Assembly (NCBI RefSeq): GCF_004010155.1
Contig: NZ_RRYH01000011.1
Location: forward strand, 46,824-110,823
From: Solirhodobacter olei
Lineage (GTDB): Bacteria; Pseudomonadota; Alphaproteobacteria; Rhodobacterales; Rhodobacteraceae
Length of the DNA: 64,000 nt
Direction: 5' to 3'
The notes under the pieces are model-generated. The model was not told the origin of the DNA. It searched no databases and saw only the letters and a program-made list of their open reading frames with translations. Positions 61,201-64,000 of this stretch are shown here, piece by piece. Positions within the stretch are counted from its first letter, which is position 1; every line of letters starts with the position of its first letter. The position numbers and the translations under genes are program-made.

Positions 61201-63579
61201 ATGACCTATCACAGCTTTCATTTCCCGGGCGAAACGCTCGCCCTCTTCGCCGCCGCCGAGGATGCGATCCGGCAGATCCCACCCTACTTTCCGCTTGAGG
61301 CGACCGTCGCGGTGAATCCGTTCCTCGGACAGGCCGCGGAGAAGCGGGAGACCGCTGCCGCGCGCCTTGCGCGGACCTCCGGCGCGCGGCTGACCCCGGC
61401 GCGGACCGCCCTGGCCGAGTGGATCGCCGAGGGCCGAATCACCGGGGCCGATCTGTCTGAGGCGGCAGCCCGCAGCGGGGTCCCGGTGGCCGCGCTGAGG
61501 AACGCCGTCGCGACGCCCGCCCCGGCCCTTGCGCCCGATCCGACGCTGGCCGACCTCGCCAAGGCGGCGAACGGGACCGACTGGCCCGCCTTCATCGAGG
61601 AGCGGATCGGCCTCTGGGCTGCCGCACGGTTCGATCGGGGGCAGGCGCTCTGGCCCGCGCTTTCGGGGTCGCCGTGGCACTCGTGGCAGGCCTTCGCGCA
61701 GCGTGATCTGACGCCGGGGCTGAATGGCCTTGAAGGTTTCTGCAGCTTCGTGGCCGGGCTTCCGGACAATCCGCGCGTGGCCTTTGCCGATCTCTGCGGG
61801 CTGCTCGGCCTGACAAGCGGGGCGGCACCGCTCTACCTGCAGCGGTTGCTGGTCACGCTGGGGGGCTGGGCGCAATATGCGCGCGGTCTTGGCTGGCAGG
61901 CCGAGCGCGACGGGGACCGCGACGCCACCGCCTTCGAGCTGCTGCTGATCCGGCTGACCTGGGAGGGTGCGCTTCTGACCTCCTTCGGTGACCGGGTGGG
62001 CGCGGCCTGGACGGAGGCACTGACCCGTTGGGCCGCGCCGCTGGAACCGGATGCCGCCCTGCACATCGATCTGGCGCTTCAGGAGGCGGCTGACCGGGCC
62101 GAGGAGCGTCTGCTTTCGGAGATGCTCGAGACCCCGGGCGTCGCCTCGCACGCCACCACACGCCCCTCGATCCAGGCGGCCTTCTGCATCGATGTCCGCT
62201 CTGAACCTTTCCGGCGGGCCCTCGAGGCCGCCGATCCGGGCGTCGAGACCATCGGGTTTGCCGGGTTCTTCGGGCTTGCCGTGCATCACAGGGCCCATGC
62301 ATCTGACGTGGTCGAGGCCCGGGGGCCGTTGCTCCTGTCCCCCGGCCTCTCCTCCTGCGCGGGGGCGCCCGGCGCGGCGGAGGAGGCCATACGGCTGAAA
62401 CGGCGGGCGGCCCGGGCCTGGGGTCGGTTCAAGTTGGCGGCCGTGGCCTCCTTCGCCTTCGTCGAGGCGGCAGGGCCGGGATACCTTGGCAAGCTTGCCA
62501 AGTCGGCAATGGGCTTTGGAGCGCTGGCCGCGCCGGATCCGGCGCCCCGGCTCGACCTGCCTCTGGACGCGCGTGTCGCGGCGGCGGCGCAGGTCCTGCG
62601 CGCAATGTCCCTGACCAAGGGTTTTGCGCCCCTCGTCCTGATCGCGGGGCACGGTGCCCATGTTACCAACGCACCGCACGCGAGCGCCCTTCAATGCGGG
62701 GCGTGCGGCGGGCATGCCGGCGACGTGAACGCCAGGCTGCTCGCGGGGCTACTGAACGACCGTGAGGTGCGCGACGGGCTGCGCCAGGTGGGCATCGAGA
62801 TCCCCGATGATACCCGCTTCGTCGCCGGGCTGCACGACACGGTCAGCGACCGGGTGACGCTGTTCGAGGACGATCTCGACGCGTTGCCCCCGCCGGGTCT
62901 GGCCGATCTGCGCCAGGTTCTGGAACGGGCCGGCGCGACCGCCCGCGCCGCGCGGGCGGCGACCCTGCCGCGCGCCGGAACGGGCAGTGATCTGCCCGCA
63001 CGGGGCCGGGACTGGTCGGAGCTGCGGCCCGAGTGGGGGCTGGCCGGATGCCGCGCCTTCATCGCCGCCCCGCGCGGGCGGACGCTGGGCCGGGATCTGG
63101 GCGGGCGCGCGTTCCTGCACAGCTATGACTGGCAAGCGGACGAGGGCTTCAAGGTCCTGGAGCTGATCCTGACCGCACCGGTTGTGGTCGCCAGCTGGAT
63201 CGCGCTGCAGTACCACGGCTCGGCGGTTGCACCCGAGGTCTTCGGCGCGGGCAACAAGCTGCTCCACAACGTCACGGGCGGGATCGGAGTGGTCGAGGGC
63301 AATGGCGGCAATCTGCGGCCCGGGCTGCCGTGGCAGTCGCTGCACGATGGCACGCACCTGCGCCATGACCCGGTGCGGCTGGCCGTCGTGGTCGAGGCTC
63401 CGAAGGCCGCGATCTCGGGCGTTCTCGAACGGCACCCGCAGGTCAAGGCGCTCTTCGACAACGGTTGGCTGTCGCTGCACGCCATGGATGCCGAGGGGCG
63501 GATCGCCGCGCGCTTCGGGCCGGGCGGCTGGACCGCGGCAGTGGGGACCACGCCTGCCGCCGCCGTCCGGGCCGCATGA
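61201..63579 (+). CDS. dabA: DabA (DUF2309): carbonic-anhydrase-like subunit of the DAB system
   Basis: 792 aa peripheral protein that forms the zinc site hydrating CO2 to bicarbonate, coupled to DabB. The expected ligands are visible: Cys329 and Asp331 in FCIDVRSEP, and His484 and Cys499 in GHGAHVTNAPHASALQCGAC. The Cys-Asp spacing and the 15-residue His-to-Cys spacing agree with what I recall for Halothiobacillus DabA (351/353 and 524/539). It begins four bases after dabB, so the two form one unit. The stop overlaps the next gene as ATGA. Confidence 0.92.
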   Translation: MTYHSFHFPGETLALFAAAEDAIRQIPPYFPLEATVAVNPFLGQAAEKRETAAARLARTSGARLTPARTALAEWIAEGRITGADLSEAAARSGVPVAALRNAVATPAPALAPDPTLADLAKAANGTDWPAFIEERIGLWAAARFDRGQALWPALSGSPWHSWQAFAQRDLTPGLNGLEGFCSFVAGLPDNPRVAFADLCGLLGLTSGAAPLYLQRLLVTLGGWAQYARGLGWQAERDGDRDATAFELLLIRLTWEGALLTSFGDRVGAAWTEALTRWAAPLEPDAALHIDLALQEAADRAEERLLSEMLETPGVASHATTRPSIQAAFCIDVRSEPFRRALEAADPGVETIGFAGFFGLAVHHRAHASDVVEARGPLLLSPGLSSCAGAPGAAEEAIRLKRRAARAWGRFKLAAVASFAFVEAAGPGYLGKLAKSAMGFGALAAPDPAPRLDLPLDARVAAAAQVLRAMSLTKGFAPLVLIAGHGAHVTNAPHASALQCGACGGHAGDVNARLLAGLLNDREVRDGLRQVGIEIPDDTRFVAGLHDTVSDRVTLFEDDLDALPPPGLADLRQVLERAGATARAARAATLPRAGTGSDLPARGRDWSELRPEWGLAGCRAFIAAPRGRTLGRDLGGRAFLHSYDWQADEGFKVLELILTAPVVVASWIALQYHGSAVAPEVFGAGNKLLHNVTGGIGVVEGNGGNLRPGLPWQSLHDGTHLRHDPVRLAVVVEAPKAAISGVLERHPQVKALFDNGWLSLHAMDAEGRIAARFGPGGWTAAVGTTPAAAVRAA

Positions 63580-64000
63580 CCCGGGGGGCCTATGGCGGGC
63601 GCGTTGCCGTGCTTGCCACCATGCACGGCAAGGAAGCGGCCTTTGGCCCGATCCTTGCCGGGCGCCTTGGCGTTGAGCTGGCCGTGCCCGAGGGGATCGA
63701 CACCGATGCCCTCGGCACATTCACGGGAGAGGTTGCCCGGGAGGGCAGCGTCGAGGAGGCGGCCATGGCGAAGGCGGCTCTTGGGCTCGCCTTCAGCGGG
63801 GGTGACCTCGCGCTGGCGAGCGAGGGGGCGTACGGGCCGCATCCCCAGACCCCGTTCATGCCGTTTGGGGTCGAGGTCGCCGCCTGGGTCGACCATCGGA
63901 TCGGCCTCACGCTGGTAGAAGAGGTCCACGATGAAAGGCCGGTCTACGATCATGTCGAACTTCTTTGGTTGCCGCCCGTGATGCAAGAGGCTTCTGACCC
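63576..64000 (+). CDS. DUF6671-type protein, 3' end outside the window
   Basis: Partial gene, at least 141 codons, open to the last base. It begins MTRGAYGGRVAVLATMHGKE and has VELAVPEGIDTDALGTFTGE and LALASEGAYGPHP, which I recognise as the DUF6671 pattern. Function is unknown. The start codon overlaps the dabA stop by four bases, so it is translated with the carbon accumulator and probably works with it. No TM segment or signal peptide is visible in the part seen. Family assignment is from memory and should be checked. Confidence 0.75.
   Translation, partial: MTRGAYGGRVAVLATMHGKEAAFGPILAGRLGVELAVPEGIDTDALGTFTGEVAREGSVEEAAMAKAALGLAFSGGDLALASEGAYGPHPQTPFMPFGVEVAAWVDHRIGLTLVEEVHDERPVYDHVELLWLPPVMQEASD

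Noticed and set aside
1..64000. Search for CRISPR arrays, insertion sequences, prophage or tRNA/rRNA genes
   Set aside because: No regular spaced repeats, transposase motifs, phage structural genes or tRNA-like cloverleaves were seen by eye. A tool-based scan could still find short ones.

Overview
The window is high-GC DNA with tightly packed genes, many 1-11 base overlaps and GGAGG-type ribosome sites. The gene families point to an alphaproteobacterium, most likely Rhodobacterales: an FdsGBA-type NAD-dependent formate dehydrogenase, a proteobacterial BY-kinase exopolysaccharide system, a trimethylamine-methyltransferase-like gene and a TauABC-like importer. I see no rRNA, tRNA, CRISPR array or insertion sequence.

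Region by region. (1) 1-10.6 kb: the 3' part of a polyketide/non-ribosomal peptide assembly line. A first protein, cut by the window edge, reads KS(partial)-AT-ACP-aminotransferase-C-A-T. A second reads C-(A remnant)-T-TE, and a Sfp-type phosphopantetheinyl transferase follows. (2) 10.7-20.1 kb: an exopolysaccharide locus with two glycosyltransferases, a BY-kinase/chain-length regulator, a polymerase/ligase membrane protein, a secreted glycoside hydrolase-like protein and a polysaccharide pyruvyl transferase. (3) 20.1-29.8 kb: mixed metabolism and surface genes. These are a hotdog-fold hydratase, an FMN reductase, a ThDP enzyme, asd, a sialyltransferase-like GT29 gene overlapping a dual-specificity phosphatase gene, another glycosyltransferase, an MFS carrier and an MttB-like methyltransferase. 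(4) 29.9-36.9 kb: a LysR regulator followed by fdsGBA-fdhD-fdsD, with a LysR-type palindrome between regulator and operon. (5) 36.9-47.4 kb: an Ntn-hydrolase-like protein, a DUF1003 membrane protein, a small lipoprotein, a D,D-carboxypeptidase and two ABC importers (FbpABC-like and TauABC/SsuABC-like). (6) 47.4-58.3 kb: accessory genes, including a two-TM protein, a GlxA-like regulator with an MFS exporter, an MHS-type carrier, the quinol oxidase operon cyoABCD, an HxlR/NAD(P)-binding gene pair and a LysE exporter. (7) 58.7-64 kb: a LysR regulator divergent from dabB-dabA (energy-coupled inorganic-carbon accumulation), with a third overlapping gene of DUF6671 type running off the end.

How they may work together. 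Formate dehydrogenase (formate to CO2 plus NADH), a quinol oxidase and a DAB bicarbonate/CO2 accumulation system would suit a facultative C1/autotrophic lifestyle, but no Calvin-cycle gene is visible here. The assembly line appears to make a beta-amino-acyl peptide (predicted glycine in the complete module). It ends in an unusual module that has lost most of its adenylation domain and carries cysteine in place of the thioesterase serine. The strongest leads are this terminal module and the LysR/dabB/dabA/DUF6671 cluster with its near-perfect 21-bp palindrome.
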